A stretch of 64,000 nucleotides of DNA from Sphaerisporangium aureirubrum (GCF_042658925.1 NZ_JBHSRF010000042.1:1-64000); one strand, 5' to 3'. Shown: positions 1-8,230, counted from the stretch's first letter. A program made the numbers and translations. The notes: generated by a model from the letters alone, not told the origin.

Positions 1-77
1 CGAACCCGGAAGTTAAGCTGTTCAGCGCCGATGGTACTGCACCGGGGACGGTGTGGGAGAGTAGGACACCGCCGGAC
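1..77 (+). rRNA. rrf: 5S ribosomal RNA, 3' part
   Basis: The window opens inside a 5S rRNA. The conserved 3' half is readable: CGAACCCGGAAGTTAAGC, then GCCGATGGTACTGC, then GGGAGAGTAGGACACCGCC. The 5' part lies outside the window. It is the last gene of an rRNA operon read on the + strand, and two hairpins follow it directly. The exact 3' end is judged by family resemblance and may be off by a few bases. Confidence 0.95.
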
Positions 78-85
78 AAACATTC

Positions 86-106
86 ACAACACACCTGGTG
101 TGTTGT
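86..106 (+). terminator. Hairpin immediately after 5S rRNA
   Basis: A perfect inverted repeat, ACAACACACC then T then GGTGTGTTGT, lies 9 bases after the 5S end. No T-run follows it, so it may be an RNA-processing or stabilising hairpin and not the terminator itself. Confidence 0.55.
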
Positions 107-108
107 CA

Positions 109-146
109 CGAAACGGCCGCCCAGACTTGTCTGGGCGGCCGTTTCG
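109..146 (+). terminator. Strong rRNA operon terminator hairpin
   Basis: The arms 109-126 (CGAAACGGCCGCCCAGAC) and 129-146 are perfect reverse complements of 18 bp. Because the stem starts with A-runs and ends with T-runs it can work in both directions. It is the best candidate for the rrn operon terminator. Confidence 0.85.
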
Positions 147-188
147 CGTTCCCGACGCATCCGGTATCCCTCGCGTCATCACAGCAAC

Positions 189-221
189 GGCCGCCCAGGC
201 TCACCCCCCGGGCGGCCTTTT
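189..221 (+). terminator. Second GC-rich hairpin with T-run
   Basis: GGCCGCCC at 189-196 pairs with GGGCGGCC at 210-217 and is followed by TTTT. It shares its stem sequence with the preceding terminator, so it looks like a tandem or back-up terminator derived by duplication. Confidence 0.6.
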
Positions 222-263
222 CGCATTCCACGAAACATTCCCCCTCCCGCTGCTTCCGCTCCT

Positions 264-304
264 GGTGCCGGTGCCGGTGCCGGTGCCGGTGCCGGTGCCG
301 GTGC
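264..304 (+). repeat. (GGTGCC)n hexanucleotide tandem repeat
   Basis: Six perfect copies of GGTGCC plus a partial seventh, in non-coding sequence downstream of the rRNA terminators. The open frames that cross it show no family features. Confidence 0.9.
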
Positions 305-353
305 ACCAGCCCCAGCCCTCGCCCCACCCGTCCGCCCTCCGAGTCCGGGTTTG

Positions 354-411
354 TTTCCGGCGCCGCGACGGCGGGACGTGGTGCGGCGAATCCGGCGCCG
401 TCTTACGGTGG
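354..411 (+). repeat. Dispersed repeat X, copy 1
   Basis: About 58 bp containing GGCGCCG, GTGGTGCGGCG and ATCCGGCGCCG. It is nearly identical to the reverse complement of 571-638 and of 2233-2297. Both ends carry the palindromic core GGCGCC, so the unit can fold on itself. Function unknown. Confidence 0.8.
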
Positions 412-433
412 ACAACCCGCGTGCGGGCGACGC

Positions 434-560
434 CGGTGAAACGGTCCTTGCCAGAGGGCGCGCTCCGCGCGGAAAGCCGCAAGTGCTGTGCTCATGCGGG
501 GGACACCCCCGCACCCCCGGGCCTGCCGGGCTCACCCTGCGCCACCGCGACGCGTTCCGC
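434..560 (+). repeat. Dispersed repeat Y, copy A
   Basis: About 125 bp that realigns with 756-880 in the same orientation at roughly three quarters identity by eye. It holds a perfect hairpin, TGCGGGGG-ACA-CCCCCGCA, at 495-513. No coding feature was recognised. Confidence 0.8.
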
Positions 561-570
561 CAGGCCGGTG

Positions 571-638
571 TCCCGCCGTACAGCGGCGCCGGATCCGCCG
601 CACCACGACCCGCCGCCTCGGCGCCGAATGACGAACCC
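571..638 (-). repeat. Dispersed repeat X, copy 2 (inverted)
   Basis: Reverse-strand copy of the X repeat at 354-411. On the reverse strand it shows the same run GGCGCCGAGGCGGCGGG, then GTGGTGCGGCG, then ATCCGGCGCCG. It lies between the two Y repeats. Confidence 0.8.
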
Positions 639-755
639 CGACGAGACGGCAGGGCTTCGCGGCGGCGCCGACGTCGGCGCGGACGTGGGACGCCGACGTA
701 CGGCGTGGTCGTACGGCGTGGTCGTACGGCCGAAAATCCGTGGTGTGTGCGGCGG

Positions 756-880
756 CGATGAATCTGTCCCTGTGGAGGACGCGCTTCGCGCGGAAGGCGT
801 AAGGGCTGTTCTCCTGCGGGGGACACTCTCGTACCCCCCGAGCCTGCCGGGCTCACCGTGCGCCACCGCCATGCGTTTCA
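756..880 (+). repeat. Dispersed repeat Y, copy B
   Basis: Direct copy of 434-560. Conserved blocks include CGCGCGGAA, CTGCGGGGGACAC, GCCTGCCGGGCTCACC and TGCGCCACCGC. The hairpin arm of copy A is broken here by base changes on its 3' side, so the hairpin is not conserved. Confidence 0.8.
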
Positions 881-954
881 GTCCATGCTCGCTGGTCCAA
901 TTCGTGCCCGGAGCAATCGTCAATACCCTGTGGATCGGTTCGGGTGTTGCTGAG

Positions 955-1356
955 TCAGTGAAGTTGTCCGGCCTGGTGTAGGTCATCGAAGATGATCTGG
1001 TCGACGGGGGACACGCGGTTGCGGTCGGCGTAGGTCAGCCAGGTGATTTCTTCGATCTCGTTGCTGGGTGTCGGTGTCCCGTGATGGTCGGCGGTGTAGC
1101 AGGTCATCTGGACGGTGATGCCGTCGGCGTGGCCATGTGCTTGGGCTTGGTAGGTGCCCATATGGGTGGCGGTGGCGGGGAGGATCTTGACGGAGAGCTC
1201 CTCGTCGATCTCGCGGGTGAGTGTGTCGAGGTCGGTTTCGCCTGGTTCGCGTTTGCCGCCGGGGAGGTAGTAGATGTTCTTGCCTCGTGAGCGGGTGCTG
1301 AGGATCTTGCCGTTGTCCAGGTGGATCCAGGCGATCTTGTCGATGATGCTGCTCAC
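955..1356 (-). CDS. Nudix hydrolase
   Basis: A 133-residue single-domain Nudix protein, expected to hydrolyse a nucleoside diphosphate linked to another moiety in the cytoplasm. The Nudix box is visible at about residues 34-56: G-x5-E-x7-REIDEE, read here as GKREPGE, seven residues, then REIDEE; a Ser replaces the usual Gly after EE. Small size and lack of extra domains suggest a MutT-like or house-cleaning enzyme, but the substrate cannot be told. GTG start, with AGGAG six bases upstream. The gene is less GC-rich than the rest of the window and sits alone between repeats and a dead transposase, so it may have been acquired. Family call is firm; substrate unknown. Confidence 0.9.
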   Translation of the reverse strand: MSSIIDKIAWIHLDNGKILSTRSRGKNIYYLPGGKREPGETDLDTLTREIDEELSVKILPATATHMGTYQAQAHGHADGITVQMTCYTADHHGTPTPSNEIEEITWLTYADRNRVSPVDQIIFDDLHQAGQLH

Positions 1357-1408
1357 GGTGTGCTCCTACTTGCGGGGTAGTGGGGTGTCAGGCGGCCAAG
1401 TCGTCGGG

Positions 1409-1835
1409 TCATTCGAGGAGTTTCCCGTAGATGAAGATTGCTCCAGTGCGGACGAGGACGACCGGGTGGGTGCGTTGCCTGCTCGCCAGTCCTGGGGAAA
1501 CACTTCTCGCGGCGCGGACCGGAAGCCGAGCGCGCCGTCCCCGATCGCCGGCACCGGCGCCCGCACCCCGCGCCGTTTGGCGGCCAGGCCGGCAGGATAG
1601 ATGAGGAGAATAGCCGCTGCTCGCCGGTGGCCTCGTCGATGCGCTTGTCGTTAACGTGCGAGGCTTGACCTCGTTCGCGCCTACCGCGGTGAGGATCTCT
1701 CGCGGCTGGTGTGAGCTGTTACGCACCACCAAGTGGCGACCGCGCTCGTTACGCTCGTCAGCGAAGGTGGCGACGCAGGCGTCCAGCTCGGCCCGCTTCC
1801 CGACCGGCGTTGGCTCGTCCGCCTTATCTCGAAAC
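1409..1835 (-). pseudogene. IS256-family transposase remnant (internally deleted, frameshifted)
   Basis: On the reverse strand the segment reads as a mutator-type (IS256) transposase whose middle is missing. The N-terminal part, from about 1835 to 1590, gives FADERNERGRHLVVRN, then QPREILTAVGA, then, after a frameshift, VNDKRIDEATGEQRLF and SSILPAW. This matches the conserved N-terminal block I know from actinobacterial IS256 transposases. Next comes foreign sequence, and then the family's C-terminal end: DWRAGNAP followed, after another shift, by HPVVLVRTGAIFIYGKLLE. The DDE catalytic core is absent, so the element cannot move by itself. Intact terminal repeats were not found around it. Confidence 0.8.
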
Positions 1836-1849
1836 CTTTATCGGATGAC

Positions 1850-1872
1850 CCGGGAAGGTACACCCTTCCCGG
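1850..1872. repeat. Perfect dyad beside the transposase remnant
   Basis: CCGGGAAGG, five bases, CCTTCCCGG: a 9-bp inverted repeat just upstream of the transposase remnant on its coding strand. It could be an operator, a hairpin or part of a lost IS end. Nothing distinguishes these. Confidence 0.4.
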
Positions 1873-2232
1873 CAGATCCACAGGTTTCGATCATGGCTCC
1901 CGCCCCGGCTTCCGTGCCTTACCGTCCGGCTTCTAGATTCTGTAACCCTCTGCGGACTGAGGCGGCGTGACGTTGTACGACGAATCCGTCGCCGCCCTCG
2001 GCGGTAACCGGGCTCCCCAGCCGGCTCCCTCGTGGTGAGCTTCAGACACGACCAGGGGTCCGGGGATCAACAAGATCAATGCCAAGAACGCCGCTTGACG
2101 TGGATGACCCCCACCCTTGTCGTCTAGCCAGCACCCGCCCTGCCTCCGTCCCGGAGATGCGCTCGTGGATCCTCAACACCCCCATCCGCGCGACGCTCGT
2201 CCACACCATGCGGTCCATCAGAGGAGCCGGTT

Positions 2233-2297
2233 TCTCGCCGTAGAACGGCGCCGGATTCGCCGCACCACGTCCCGCCGCCTCGGCGCCGGAGAGAAGA
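2233..2297 (-). repeat. Dispersed repeat X, copy 3 (inverted)
   Basis: Third copy of the X element seen at 354-411 and 571-638. The reverse strand again reads GGCGCCGAGGCGGCGGG, then GTGGTGCGGCG, then ATCCGGCGCCG. It lies at the left edge of the G-rich tract. Confidence 0.8.
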
Positions 2298-2299
2298 CG

Positions 2300-3120
2300 A
2301 CTCACCCGTGGGGCGTTGGGGTGGCTGGGCTGGGGGCCGTGTCCGGCGCCCCCAAGGCGCGATGTCCCGGAAAGCTCCCCTGGGGCGTTGGGGTGGGCCA
2401 GGCGCTAGCGCCGTGTACGGCGGGCCCGAGGCCACGGACGGTGGCCCGGAGAGTTGCGGGCGGTGGGGCGGGTTGGGGGCCGTGTCGGGCGCCCCCCGAG
2501 GCCACGATGTCCCTGAACGCTCACCTGGGGCGGTGAGGCGAGCAGGGCGCTAGCGCGCCGTATTCGGCGTGTCCGAGGGCATGGATGGTGGCTGCGGAAG
2601 CCGGGATGACCTTGGAAAGGCTTACCTGTGGGCGGTGGGGTGGGCTGGGGGGGGCGGGTGACGTCCCCTGAAATGGTGTAACTCCTGGGGATCTTCGTGA
2701 AGGGTGTCGATGGCCCGCCACCTGGCGCCTAGGGCGGCGCGTTCATGATCACGGCCACGGAAATCACACCACCTGGCGGGACGTCACCGGGGGCCCGTGT
2801 TCGGTGGCCCCCGGGCCACGATGTCCCGGAGCCACGATGTCCCGGAATGCTCGCCTGGGGCGGTGGGGTGGGCGGGGCGCTGGCGCTGTGCCTGGCGTGT
2901 CCTAAGCCACGGACGGTGGCTGCGCGGAAGCCGGGCTGACCTTGGGAAGGCACAGCTTTGGGCGGTGGGGCGTGTCCGGTGTGCCCGGGGCGATGGGGCG
3001 TGCCCCGGGAGCCGTGATGGGCCCGGAAAGTCTTGCGGGGGGGCGGTGGGCTTGGGGGCCAGCCGTGTGGGGCGGGTTTGGGGCGTCAGATGGAGGGGGT
3101 GAGGGCGATGCGGGGGTGGG
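2300..3120. repeat. G-rich degenerate tandem-repeat tract, no gene
   Basis: About 800 bp with strong G-over-C bias on the + strand, built from three recurring modules. These are TGGGGCGGTGGGGTGGGC-like (near 2310, 2380, 2460, 2528, 2627, 2857, 2960, 3037), GGGGGCCGTGTCCGGCGCCCC with CACGATGTCCCGGAA (near 2332, 2475, 2795), and GGCGCTAGCGCC...CCACGGACGGTGGC (near 2401, 2548, 2878). The module order suggests an old ~150-bp tandem duplication. Open frames across it have no recognisable domains. The G-runs could form quadruplexes. Confidence 0.65.
2656..2788. mobile_element. MITE-like element with IS256-type inverted ends
   Basis: GGTGACGTCCC-N6-TGGTGT at the left (2656-2679) is mirrored by ACACCA-N6-GGGACGTCACC at the right (2767-2788). 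The pair forms terminal inverted repeats of about 25-30 bp with roughly three quarters identity, enclosing about 85 bp with no gene. The ends resemble those of IS256-family elements as I recall them, and a dead IS256 transposase lies 1 kb upstream. It is most likely a non-autonomous derivative. A target-site duplication is not evident. Confidence 0.55.
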
Positions 3121-3123
3121 GGG

Positions 3124-3486
3124 TTAGAGGGCGGGGGCGGTGGGGGTCATTAGGGGGCGGACTTCTATGGCGGTGTATTTGGCGTCGGGGATCATGGTGG
3201 CTAGGGCTAGGGCGCGGGGTTTGGTGTCGCAGTCGATCAAGTAGTAGCCGCAGAAGTACTCCTTGGTTTCCAGGTAGGGGCCGTCGGTTATGGCGGGGGT
3301 GTTGTTGCGGATGCGGACGGTTGTGGTGTGGGAGGGGGCGCAGAGGGGTTCGGTGGAGAGGAGTTCGCCGGACTTGGTGATCAAGTCGATGAAGTCGGTG
3401 TGGCCTTGGAAGACTTCCTGGCGGTCGGCTTCGGAGAGGGTGTCCCAGATTTCGGTGTTCATGTGGATCAGCAGCATGTACTTCAT
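3124..3486 (-). CDS. YciI-like (YCII/DGPF domain) protein
   Basis: A 120-residue protein of the YciI family. It begins MKYMLLIHM and carries the family signature ITDGPYLETKE, with the GYY(LI)IDC strand after it. Members have a ferredoxin-like fold and are often small dimeric proteins. In actinomycetes this subgroup is frequently encoded next to ECF sigma factors, but none is present here. The ATG at 3486 is chosen because AGGA lies eight bases upstream; a GTG five codons earlier is open but has no ribosome site. Biochemical role unknown. It stands alone, 80 bases downstream of the phosphodiester glycosidase gene on the same strand. Confidence 0.85.
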   Translation of the reverse strand: MKYMLLIHMNTEIWDTLSEADRQEVFQGHTDFIDLITKSGELLSTEPLCAPSHTTTVRIRNNTPAITDGPYLETKEYFCGYYLIDCDTKPRALALATMIPDAKYTAIEVRPLMTPTAPAL

Positions 3487-3568
3487 GGGAGGCGTCCTCA
3501 CGTCGGTGGCCTTACGTGAGGTGGTCGGAGCCGATGAGGGTTGCTCGACATCTTGCGGGGAGGAAATT

Positions 3569-5044
3569 TCAGGGGGTGATGAGCAGGGCGTCGCCTACGC
3601 CGCGTTCGGTGCCGTCGGAGGGGCGGTTGACGGGCTTGCCTTTGACGATCATGGCGCTGGAGCCGCCGCCGTCGAGGTTGATGGCCTGGCGGGCGCCGAG
3701 CCACACCATCAGGCGGGCGGCCTCGACCATGGAGGCGCCGACGGTGGAGCCGGGGCGGCGGCCGTCGACGGTGACGAGCAGGAGCATGCCGGACCTGGTG
3801 ACGCCGGCCAGGGTGCGGGGGTGGCGGCGGAGGATCATGTTGACGCTGGCCTGGCCGTCGGCCTTGGCGGTGACGCGTTCGCGGCCGTTGCGGACCAGGC
3901 CCACGCCCCCGCCGATGACGCTGGTCTGCGGGGTGAGGGGGATGGCCTTGCCGGTGCGCAGGTCGATGACCTTGGTGGCGACCTTGACGGTCCACTTCTC
4001 CCAGGCGTGCGACCAGATCCAGTCGGCCATGATGCCGGTGCCGTGCAGGACGCGGGTGCCGGGCTCGACCTTGCCGCCGGACGCGCGCAGCTCCAGCACC
4101 CCGCCCTCGGCGTCGAGCACGGCCTCGGCGCCGTCGTCGGCGGGGGTCTTGGCGCCGTACTCCTCGGTGTACAGGACCAGCTCGTCGGGCTGGGCGACGC
4201 GGTTGACGCCGGTGATGGCGGTCTTCTCGCCGTCGGCGGAGGTGACGGTGACGTCGGTCCTGATCTCGGTGATCCGGGCGGTGCGGTCCTTGAGGATCAG
4301 GGCGCTGCGGCCGGCGACGGCCTCGCTGAGTAGCTTCCCGTCCACCACGGAGACGCCGACGGGCTCGCCGCGCAGGTGCTTCTCGGTGTGAATGTTGAAG
4401 AACCCGCCGTTGACCGCGGCGATGGCCCCGGCCTGTTTGGCCATGGAGGACGTCGTCTCGCGGGCGGCGACGGTCTTGCCGAGGCTGGCGTGGTACGAGC
4501 CACGGAAGACGCGGGGGTCGACGCTCAGGACGCGGATGTCCCAAGGGCCGGTGGTCTGCGTACCGTCATCTCCGAGAAAGTCCACCTTTGAGGAGATTCC
4601 AGCCTCTTTGAGTTGTTTAACCATTTCGGCGGCCTTGTCGCGCTGATCGAGCGGCCACAACCCGACCCGTGCCATGTATCCGGTGCCCTCCGGGAAATCG
4701 GCGACCCCCGGCCGGACGAATTCCGTCAGGGCCGCGGGGAATCCGGCCGCCCGCGCGCTCTCGGCCGCGGCCTCCGCGTTCGCGCGCGAGCCGGAGTCCT
4801 TGCCCTTCATCAGCAGCGACACGGTGTAGCCGTCGCCCTTCTTGCCGTGCCGCACGGTGTACAAGTCGATCCCGGCCGCCACGGCCTTGTGCTTCTGCCT
4901 GGCGGCGGTTGGTTCGCCCAGCGGGAACTCCTTCGAGGGGAGCGTCCACCGCGCAGGCTCCGCGGCCGCCGTGGCCGTCAGCGCGGGCACGGAGGCCGCG
5001 GTGACGATGAAGACGGCAAGTCCGGCGAGAAGGCGACGTGGCAT
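3569..5044 (-). CDS. Secreted phosphodiester glycosidase (NAGPA domain)
   Basis: A 491-residue exported protein. The N-terminus is a classical signal peptide (MPRR, hydrophobic stretch, then ATAAAEP). A SPOR-like segment follows (about residues 60-150, two GYTV/YMAR-type repeats), then a phosphodiester glycosidase domain. Family hallmarks are visible: AVNGGFFNIH in the middle, and INLDGGGSSAM near the C-terminus. The family includes the mammalian mannose-6-phosphate uncovering enzyme; bacterial members act outside the cell on glycans or cell-wall phosphodiesters. The start at 5044 is preceded by GGGAG and gives an immediate signal peptide; longer open frames upstream do not. Substrate not predictable. 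Confidence 0.88.
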   Translation of the reverse strand: MPRRLLAGLAVFIVTAASVPALTATAAAEPARWTLPSKEFPLGEPTAARQKHKAVAAGIDLYTVRHGKKGDGYTVSLLMKGKDSGSRANAEAAAESARAAGFPAALTEFVRPGVADFPEGTGYMARVGLWPLDQRDKAAEMVKQLKEAGISSKVDFLGDDGTQTTGPWDIRVLSVDPRVFRGSYHASLGKTVAARETTSSMAKQAGAIAAVNGGFFNIHTEKHLRGEPVGVSVVDGKLLSEAVAGRSALILKDRTARITEIRTDVTVTSADGEKTAITGVNRVAQPDELVLYTEEYGAKTPADDGAEAVLDAEGGVLELRASGGKVEPGTRVLHGTGIMADWIWSHAWEKWTVKVATKVIDLRTGKAIPLTPQTSVIGGGVGLVRNGRERVTAKADGQASVNMILRRHPRTLAGVTRSGMLLLVTVDGRRPGSTVGASMVEAARLMVWLGARQAINLDGGGSSAMIVKGKPVNRPSDGTERGVGDALLITP

Positions 5045-5222
5045 CAGGGGCTCCCGTGGGTGTTTCAGTCCTCGGTGCACCATGGTGTGGGGAGTGACCG
5101 GTCTTGCGCCGGTGAACGCGCCAACATCTACGAGAATGTAACCCGGCATATAGGGTGCGGTTCGCCGCGAGCCGCCGACAAGTAATGCTTTTACCGGTAA
5201 ATGCCCAGGTAAATGGGTGAAT

Positions 5223-6335
5223 TCAGCCGAGCAGCGCGGCGAGGCGTTCGCCGTCCAGGCCGTGCACGGTCACGCCGTCCGCGCCGGTCATGGTCTCCCC
5301 GGCCACCAGGGCGTTGACGATGGCCTCCTCGGTCGCCTCGATCACCGCGTAGAACAGCGGGTCGATGTGCTCGTCGGCCAGCACGGTGACCTGGAAGGTG
5401 AGCGGCGGGGCGGCGTCCACGGTGTTGGCCGGGAGGTTGCGGTTGGCCGTGGAGAAGCACAGGAAGCCGTCGCCGCTGGAGTTCTCGCCCGCCCCGCCGG
5501 TGCGCGCCACGCCGAGCCCGGCCCGCTGGGCCAGGCGGCGGCACTGGTGCGGCAGCAGCGGCGCGTCGGTGGCGATGATGCCGATGATGGACCCCGCGCC
5601 CTCGGGCGCCGGCGAGGCGGGCAGCGGCACGTCGGGGAAGGACCGGCCGACCGGGACGCCGTTGACGGTCAGCCGGCGGCGGCTGCCGTGGTTGGCCTGC
5701 ACGAGCACGCCGACGGTGTAGCCGCCGTGCCGCTCGTCGAGCACGCGGGACGCCGTGCCGATGCCGCCCTTGAAGCCATGACAGATCATGCCGGTGCCGC
5801 CGCCGACCGCGCCCTCGGCCACCGGGCCGCCGGACGCCGAGGCGTAGGCGGCCTTGACGTGCTCGGGGCGGACGTGCTGCCCGTCGATATCGTTCAGCGT
5901 GCCGTCCCAGGTCTCGCCGACCACCGTCAGGGACCACGCGTACTGGCCCTTGGCCAGCGACGCCACCTCGATCTCCACCAGCGCGTCGCGGACCGTCCCC
6001 ACCGAGGCGGTGTTGGTCAGGCCGATCGGCGAGCCGAGGATGCCGAACTCCGCGAGGTAGGCGAGGCCCGTGATCTCGCCGTTGCCGTTCAGCCAATGGT
6101 AGGAGGCGTAGACCGGCTCGTCGAACGCCGACCCGGCGTGCGGCAGCACCACCGTGACGCCGGTGCGCACCGGGCCCGCGCCGACGACCCGGGGTCCGTC
6201 GCCGTGGATCAGGGTGGTGTGCCCGACCTGGACCCCGGGGACGTCGGTGATGGCGTTGTACGTGCCGGGCGTGCCGTCGCCGATCACGATGCCGAGGTCG
6301 CGCGCACGCCGGGCGATGGTCTGGCCGGTGGTCAA
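5223..6335 (-). CDS. P1 family peptidase (DmpA/BapA-type beta-aminopeptidase)
   Basis: A 370-residue self-cleaving N-terminal nucleophile peptidase. Typical blocks are ITDVPGVQVGHTT (about 29-41), GLTNTASVG, and QANHGSRRRL, where the Gly217-Ser218 bond is the expected autocleavage site and Ser218 the nucleophile. The run SSGDGFLCFSTAN lies near 280. The family contains DmpA (L-aminopeptidase/D-esterase) and BapA-type enzymes that remove N-terminal beta-amino acids such as beta-alanine from peptides. TTG start with AGGAG five bases upstream. It lies 27 bases after the PucR gene on the same strand, so the two are probably co-transcribed. They run divergently from the aminotransferase-dehydrogenase pair that would consume beta-alanine. 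Confidence 0.92.
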   Translation of the reverse strand: MTTGQTIARRARDLGIVIGDGTPGTYNAITDVPGVQVGHTTLIHGDGPRVVGAGPVRTGVTVVLPHAGSAFDEPVYASYHWLNGNGEITGLAYLAEFGILGSPIGLTNTASVGTVRDALVEIEVASLAKGQYAWSLTVVGETWDGTLNDIDGQHVRPEHVKAAYASASGGPVAEGAVGGGTGMICHGFKGGIGTASRVLDERHGGYTVGVLVQANHGSRRRLTVNGVPVGRSFPDVPLPASPAPEGAGSIIGIIATDAPLLPHQCRRLAQRAGLGVARTGGAGENSSGDGFLCFSTANRNLPANTVDAAPPLTFQVTVLADEHIDPLFYAVIEATEEAIVNALVAGETMTGADGVTVHGLDGERLAALLG

Positions 6336-6362
6336 AGGATCTCCTAGAGAAGGACGGGCCGC

Positions 6363-7973
6363 TCAGCGGATCTCTCGCCGGAACGACTCCAGCGCCAGCA
6401 GGGCGACGTGCAGGGACAGGCAGGAGTCGACGTCGTCCAGGTCGGTGTCGAGGACGCGCTCCAGGCGCCGCAGCCGGTCGTAGAACGCGGGCCGGGACAG
6501 GTGGGCGCGCTGGGCGGCCACCGCCTTGTTGCGGCCGGACTCCAGGTAGGTCTTCAGGATGCCGGTCAGGTCGCCGCCCCGGTGCGCGTCGTGCGCCAGC
6601 AGCGGCCCGAGCTCGCGTTCGGCGAAGGTCTGCAGCCGGGCGTCGTCGCGCAGCAGGTGGAGCAGGCCGCGCAGCCGCAGGTCGGGCAGGCGGTAGAACG
6701 GGCGCCGGTCGGGCTGGCGGGCCGCGGCCTCGGCGACCTGCTCGGCCTCCAGGAAGCTGCGCCGCACGTCGCGCACCGACTCCACGACCGACCCGGCGGC
6801 CAGCACGAACGGCGTGGTGAACGTGGTGCGCAGCCGCTCGGCCAGCGCGGTGAGCGCCCCCTCGGCGAGCATGCGCGGCGGCAGGGGCAGCAGGACGCCG
6901 ACGCGGTTCTGGTCCAGCGCGCCGACCAGCGCGGGCAGCCGGGCGTCGCGGCAGGCGGCGGCGGTGGCCTCGGCCAGCTCGCCGAGCCGGGCCTGGAGGT
7001 TCAGCGCGGTGTCGTTGTGCTCGGCCAGCCGCAGCACGACGCTGATCAGCTTGCGCCCGGTGAGCGGCACCCCGACGGCGCGGGCGCGGGCGGCGGCCTC
7101 GTCGGGGTCGGCGTAGGCGTGGGTGAGGATGCCGGTGAGGATGGTGCCGTGCGCCTGGCGCTCCAGGCTCTCCTGGTGGCGCTCCAGCAGCCGTCCGAGC
7201 GCGAGGGTGGTGGCGGCGCGTTCGGCGAGGACGACGTCGCGCGGGCCGGGCGGCGAGTCGCAGATGATGATGAGCCGGCCCCAGTCGTGGCCGCGCGCCC
7301 CGACCATGGTGACCAGCCAGCCGGACGAGGCGTCGTAGGCGGTGCGCTCGCGCGGCGCGACGGCGCGGGACCGCGCCTCCCAGCCGGCCAGCAGGGTGCC
7401 GGTGTCGCGGCCGGAGCTCTCGCAGGCCAGTACCTGGTGGGCGAGGTTCTCCAGCACCACGGGCCGCGACGACAACCGGGACACCTGGCCGAGCACCTCG
7501 GCGGGGGAGGCGCCCTCGACCGACAGCTCGGTGAACACCTCGTGCAGGTGGTCGGACGCGCGCAGCTCCTCCAGCTGGATGTCGATGATCCGGGCGTGCA
7601 CCGACTCGGTGATCTGCACGAACGGCGTCTCGCGGGCCAGGGTGACCAGGGGGAGGCCGTGGGTCTCCGCGGCGTCGACCACCGCGCGCGGCAGCTCGCC
7701 GACGAACCGGCGGCCGAGCTCGACGATCAGGCCGGACGCGCCGACGCCGGCGAGGTCGGCGATGTAGTCGGCCAGCTTGCCGGGGTCCTCGGGGAGGGCG
7801 ACGCCGGTGGTGAGGATGAGCTCGCCGCCGCGCAGCAGGTGCGCGATGTCGCTGACCTCGCCGACGTGAACCCACCGCACGCGGGTGTCCAGCCTGTCGG
7901 CGCCCGCGACCACGCGCGGGCTGCCCCGGTGAACGGTGTCCAGCGCGAGGACGTCGGCCAGGGTCGGTAGCAC
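6363..7973 (-). CDS. PucR family transcriptional regulator
   Basis: A 536-residue regulator. The N-terminal PucR domain (about 5-125) has the recognisable ELILTTG motif and PFVQITESVHARI. A GGDEF-like central part follows, then a C-terminal PucR-type helix-turn-helix (about 470-530), with LKTYLESGRNKAVAAQRAHLSRPAFYDRL readable in pieces. PucR regulators sense nitrogen-rich metabolites such as allantoin or GABA and usually control adjacent catabolic genes. GTG start next to a 270-bp divergent region containing several GACATA-type dyads, the likely operators. It is predicted to control gabT-like and mmsA on the other side and its own P1 peptidase operon. Activator or repressor role cannot be told. 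Confidence 0.92.
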   Translation of the reverse strand: MLPTLADVLALDTVHRGSPRVVAGADRLDTRVRWVHVGEVSDIAHLLRGGELILTTGVALPEDPGKLADYIADLAGVGASGLIVELGRRFVGELPRAVVDAAETHGLPLVTLARETPFVQITESVHARIIDIQLEELRASDHLHEVFTELSVEGASPAEVLGQVSRLSSRPVVLENLAHQVLACESSGRDTGTLLAGWEARSRAVAPRERTAYDASSGWLVTMVGARGHDWGRLIIICDSPPGPRDVVLAERAATTLALGRLLERHQESLERQAHGTILTGILTHAYADPDEAAARARAVGVPLTGRKLISVVLRLAEHNDTALNLQARLGELAEATAAACRDARLPALVGALDQNRVGVLLPLPPRMLAEGALTALAERLRTTFTTPFVLAAGSVVESVRDVRRSFLEAEQVAEAAARQPDRRPFYRLPDLRLRGLLHLLRDDARLQTFAERELGPLLAHDAHRGGDLTGILKTYLESGRNKAVAAQRAHLSRPAFYDRLRRLERVLDTDLDDVDSCLSLHVALLALESFRREIR

Positions 7974-8019
7974 ATACCGAGCCTATCCGATCAGACTGTA
8001 AGGCCGGATGGCCAGTCCT

Positions 8020-8130
8020 TGACATAGTGTTCGCTAGCGGGCCGATAGGGGCCGATGTGGGCCAACCGGATCGGAGAAATCCGACAGTCAGCCCACTATT
8101 CGGATTTTCCCACTATGTCAGGACATTGTG
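8020..8130. promoter_or_regulatory. Repeated GACATA half-sites between PucR and aminotransferase
   Basis: TGACATAGTG at 8020-8029 recurs inverted as CACTATGTCA at 8111-8120. The latter forms, with GACATTGTG at 8122-8130, a 20-bp dyad with one mismatch. The half-sites flank the divergent promoters; TTGACA at 8019-8024 could also be a -35 box. The probable ligand is the adjacent PucR protein (inference). Confidence 0.6.
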
Positions 8131-8230
8131 ATGATAGGTGGAGCGGACATCAGAAGTGCAGAGCTAGCACGATGTAACGTAATTTCGCGGTTGCCCGACA
8201 CTGTGCCGCTGGGACCGGACCCCGGAGAGT

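Noticed and set aside
31..981. Long open frames on both strands after the 5S gene (for example 31-981 + and 179-856 -)
   Set aside because: They run through terminator hairpins, a hexanucleotide repeat and the X/Y repeats, have Pro/Arg-rich composition and no family motif.
2042..3120. Short open frames across the G-rich tract
   Set aside because: Composition follows the DNA repeat; no ribosome sites or domains were seen.
3290..4333. 347-codon open frame on the + strand opposite the phosphodiester glycosidase
   Set aside because: Antisense shadow of a gene with clear motifs; Gly/Ala/Asp-rich with no domain.
5191..8025. Very long Arg-rich open frame on the reverse strand across PucR and peptidase genes
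   Set aside because: It is in another frame of two recognisable genes and consists of Arg/Pro/Ala codon shadow.
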